A stretch of 8,078 bases of DNA, from assembly GCA_946631075.1 (NCBI GenBank), contig CAMOZS010000068.1, forward strand, positions 1 through 8,078. Reading direction: 5' to 3'. Every line of letters starts with the position of its first letter. The first letter of the stretch is position 1. The DNA is from an uncultured Bacillota bacterium (GTDB lineage Bacteria; Bacillota; Clostridia; Peptostreptococcales; Anaerovoracaceae). Below, in pieces: positions 7,279-8,078 of this stretch. A program made the translations under genes and the position numbers. The notes beneath the pieces were generated by a model, which was not told the DNA's origin, did no database searches, and saw only the letters and a program-made list of their open reading frames with translations.

Positions 7279-7305
7279 CTAATACTTCACCATTCCCGGC
7301 CTCCT
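7279..7305 (-). other. Candidate leader mini-ORF (MVKY) with perfect AGGAGG
   Basis: AGGAGG (7305-7300) lies 6 nt before ATG GTG AAG TAT TAG (7293-7279) on the minus strand. The last codon and the stop fall inside the downstream antiterminator strand. A ribosome here could block antiterminator pairing. At four codons it could easily be chance in a purine-rich linker. I list it because the ribosome site is exact and well spaced. Confidence 0.22.
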
Positions 7306-7342
7306 GCGCCCCCTTCCCCATGCGCAAAAAACACGAAACAGA

Positions 7343-7409
7343 ACTAATAGTCACTTTTTTCCGGCGCGTGGTAGAGACATTCAGGCCTTCATACTGAATT
7401 TATATTAGT
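7343..7409 (-). ncRNA. Purine riboswitch aptamer, guanine type
   Basis: The minus strand folds as a three-way junction that fits B. subtilis xpt numbering with no gaps. P1 is ACUAAUA with UAUUAGU (7 bp). J1/2 reads UAAA after the U20-A21 positions, with U22 at 7402. P2 is AUUCAG with CUGAAU, capped by the 7-nt loop AUGAAGG. J2/3 is GUCUCUACC with U47 and U51 in place. L3 is CCGGAAA, and J3/1 gives ACU with C74 at 7350. GG of L2 and CC of L3 can make the loop-loop contact. C74 predicts guanine or hypoxanthine rather than adenine, and U47 and U51 argue against the 2'-deoxyguanosine variants. P3 is odd: only its outer three pairs (CAC/GUG) form, while 57-59 (GCG) face 67-69 (AAA). It lies ahead of purE and should switch the whole operon off when purines are plentiful. 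Confidence 0.92.
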
Positions 7410-7437
7410 AAACTCTTCATTTATTCAATATACAGTA

Positions 7438-7465
7438 ATGATACCATAGGAAGGGTGAAATCAAA
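7438..7465 (-). promoter_or_regulatory. Candidate promoter of the purE operon
   Basis: On the minus strand TTTGAT (7465-7460) and TATCAT (7443-7438) are separated by 16 nt and lie about 30 to 55 nt before the aptamer, where a promoter is expected. Both boxes match sigma-70 type consensus only in part. TATATT nearby (around 7425-7432) is an alternative -10 box without a clear -35. Confidence 0.35.
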
Positions 7466-7487
7466 AGCAGTTTGTTGGATTTTTCTC

Positions 7488-7934
7488 CTATCTCTCCATC
7501 TGCATCTTCCCCATCCGGCGCCAGTTGTAGAAGCCGTACAGGTCGTTGATGAAGAACATGGAAAAGCATACGACCATGGGCATATAGGAGGGGTCGGCCA
7601 GGCTGGCCAGGATCCACAGAACGATCAGGACCCCGTCGTTTGCCGCGTACCAGATGGCGTAGGCGGCGCTGCGCAGAACCGACAGTGAGGCGGCGCAAAA
7701 GCTGGTGGTGACGGAGATGGTGCTGACCAGAAGATTAGCATTGCCCAGGGCGTAGCCTTTGGATACGAAGATGACGGCGGTCACGCCGACGATGGAGGCG
7801 ATCAGGTTGAGCCAGTCGCCGCTTCCCGACAGGACAAAGGCTGCCGTTACGATCACGATGGAGCTGATCCAGAGGATCCTCTCAAACAAGGTCATATCCC
7901 TGAATGAACCTGCAACTGATTTCAGAAGTTTCAT
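7488..7934 (-). CDS. pnuC: Shortened PnuC-family nicotinamide riboside/NMN transporter
   Basis: The protein resembles PnuC, a membrane carrier for vitamin B3 ribosides. Visible segments are IASIVGVTAVIFVSKGYALG (45-64), LVSTISVTTSF (69-79), AAYAIWYAANDGVLIVLWIL (90-109) and YMPMVVCFSMFFINDLYGFYNWRRM (in 117-141). It has only 148 residues, against roughly 220 to 230 for the family. The start and end match full-length proteins, but about 80 residues that normally follow KGxxLG are missing, so residue 64 jumps to the NANLLVSTISV part. I count about five hydrophobic segments instead of seven. The frame is open, and AGGGA lies before the ATG. It may be a working short form, a decaying copy or an assembly deletion. 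It lies on the same strand 261 nt upstream of purE. Confidence 0.82.
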   Translation of the reverse strand: MKLLKSVAGSFRDMTLFERILWISSIVIVTAAFVLSGSGDWLNLIASIVGVTAVIFVSKGYALGNANLLVSTISVTTSFCAASLSVLRSAAYAIWYAANDGVLIVLWILASLADPSYMPMVVCFSMFFINDLYGFYNWRRMGKMQMER

Positions 7935-7948
7935 ATCCGTTCCCTCAA

Positions 7949-7964
7949 TAGTACAAACGTACTA
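7949..7964. promoter_or_regulatory. 16-bp inverted repeat ahead of pnuC, possible operator
   Basis: TAGTAC-AAAC-GTACTA is a perfect 6-bp inverted repeat with a 4-nt spacer. It lies between 15 and 30 nt before the pnuC ATG, directly upstream of its ribosome site, where a repressor could block transcription. The regulator is unknown. It could also form a weak RNA hairpin, but there is no U-tract, so it is not a terminator. Confidence 0.4.
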
Positions 7965-7999
7965 CCACACATATACTAATATGATCTCCAGTGCCCGCC

Positions 8000-8078
8000 T
8001 TACGCTCTTCGGCTCAGGAGCCTCCGCCGGATCACGCAGGCGGCGAAGACCAGGCCGATGTAGCCCAGGATGGTATAG
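8000..8078 (-). CDS. C-terminal end of a probable membrane protein (runs off right edge)
   Basis: Read from 8077 on the minus strand, 25 codons end at TAA (8000-8002). They encode a hydrophobic stretch, YTILGYIGLVFAACV, followed by a basic tail, IRRRLLSRRA. A last transmembrane helix with a positively charged cytoplasmic end is the simplest reading. The family cannot be named from this piece. Another minus frame is also open across these bases, so the frame choice rests on the TM-plus-basic-tail pattern. It is on the same strand as pnuC, 65 nt upstream of its start. Confidence 0.45.
   Translation of the reverse strand, partial: YTILGYIGLVFAACVIRRRLLSRRA

Larger units (their letters stand above)
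7274..7413 (-). promoter_or_regulatory. Antiterminator pairing: P1 5' strand with a downstream copy
   Basis: GTTTACTAATA (minus strand, 7413-7403), which contains the 5' strand of P1, is perfectly complementary over 11 nt to TATTAGTAAAC (7284-7274). The downstream copy repeats the P1 3' strand and runs into the 5' arm of the terminator. The two folds therefore exclude each other. With ligand, P1 closes and the terminator arm is free, giving termination. Without ligand, the 11-bp antiterminator forms and transcription continues. The complementarity is seen directly; the mechanism follows from known OFF-type guanine riboswitches. Confidence 0.82.
7227..7487 (-). promoter_or_regulatory. purE operon leader region (riboswitch, antiterminator, terminator)
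   Basis: The 261-nt gene-free stretch between pnuC and purE is AT-rich compared with the genes. From 5' to 3' on the minus strand it holds a weak promoter candidate, a purine riboswitch aptamer, a purine-rich linker with a small TGCGC/GCGCA stem, an antiterminator strand, an intrinsic terminator and the purE ribosome site. Each is listed separately. No terminator-like hairpin is visible immediately after the pnuC stop, so read-through from pnuC into the leader is possible and would meet the same switch. Confidence 0.9.

Noticed and set aside
7305..7326. TGCGC/GCGCA hairpin in the linker between aptamer and antiterminator
   Set aside because: On the minus strand the T-run lies before it, not after, so it is not a terminator. 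It is probably only a spacer fold.
7343..7409. Adenine or 2'-deoxyguanosine riboswitch
   Set aside because: The specificity base at position 74 is C (adenine switches have U), and U47 and U51 are kept, unlike the 2'-dG variants.
7417..7698. 93-codon minus-strand frame spanning the pnuC end and leader
   Set aside because: It overlaps pnuC in another frame, is Arg-rich and carries no recognisable domain. Its tail reads through promoter sequence.
7974..7982. TACTAATAT near pnuC, similar to the P1 strand of the riboswitch
   Set aside because: No J2/3, L2/L3 or partner strand follows on either strand. A short AT-rich match is expected by chance.
8011..8022. GGCTC-AG-GAGCC palindrome near the right edge
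   Set aside because: It lies inside the partial coding frame and is not followed by a T-run on either strand.

Overview
This window is almost entirely one purine-biosynthesis operon on the minus strand. It reads from right to left: purE, a purF-like gene, purM, a purN gene fused to an IMP cyclohydrolase domain, a stand-alone AICAR formyltransferase (purH C-terminal half only), purD, and the first 131 codons of a large purL that runs off the left edge. Gaps are short (11 to 35 nt, plus one 7-nt overlap) and every gene has a good Shine-Dalgarno sequence, so they are very probably co-transcribed. Moderately GC-rich coding DNA, AT-rich spacers, strong GGAGG-type ribosome sites, the clostridial-type single-chain PurL and the split PurH suggest an anaerobic Firmicute of the Clostridia, perhaps Lachnospiraceae. 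That placement is inference.

The 261-nt leader between pnuC and purE (7227-7487) holds a possible promoter and a guanine-type purine riboswitch aptamer that fits the Bacillus subtilis xpt numbering position by position. It also holds an intrinsic terminator. An 11-nt copy of the P1 region lies downstream and can pair with the 5' side of P1. This gives a complete OFF switch: with guanine bound, P1 forms and the terminator folds; without it, the 5' P1 strand pairs with the downstream copy and breaks the terminator. The inner half of P3 does not pair, which is odd. A tiny ORF with a perfect AGGAGG lies over the antiterminator.

Three of the enzymes are unusual. The PurF-like protein has lost its glutaminase site (catalytic Cys1 is Gly, and the Arg, Asn and Asp positions are also gone) but keeps the PRPP site and the cysteines that would hold a B. 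subtilis-type Fe-S cluster. PurN is joined in frame to an archaeal-type (PurO-like) IMP cyclohydrolase, and the junction still carries an internal ribosome site, a start codon and out-of-frame stops. The AICAR formyltransferase is free-standing and resembles the animal ATIC C-terminal domain more than the usual bacterial PurH. Together these cover steps 1 to 6 and the last two steps to IMP (step 1 perhaps with free ammonia, step 6 perhaps needing PurK). PurC, PurB and PurK are not in the window.

Upstream of the leader, on the same strand, is a shortened PnuC-type nicotinamide riboside/NMN transporter (148 residues, with a gap in the middle of the family fold). A 16-bp perfect inverted repeat lies just before its start. 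The right edge holds the last 25 codons of a probable membrane protein.
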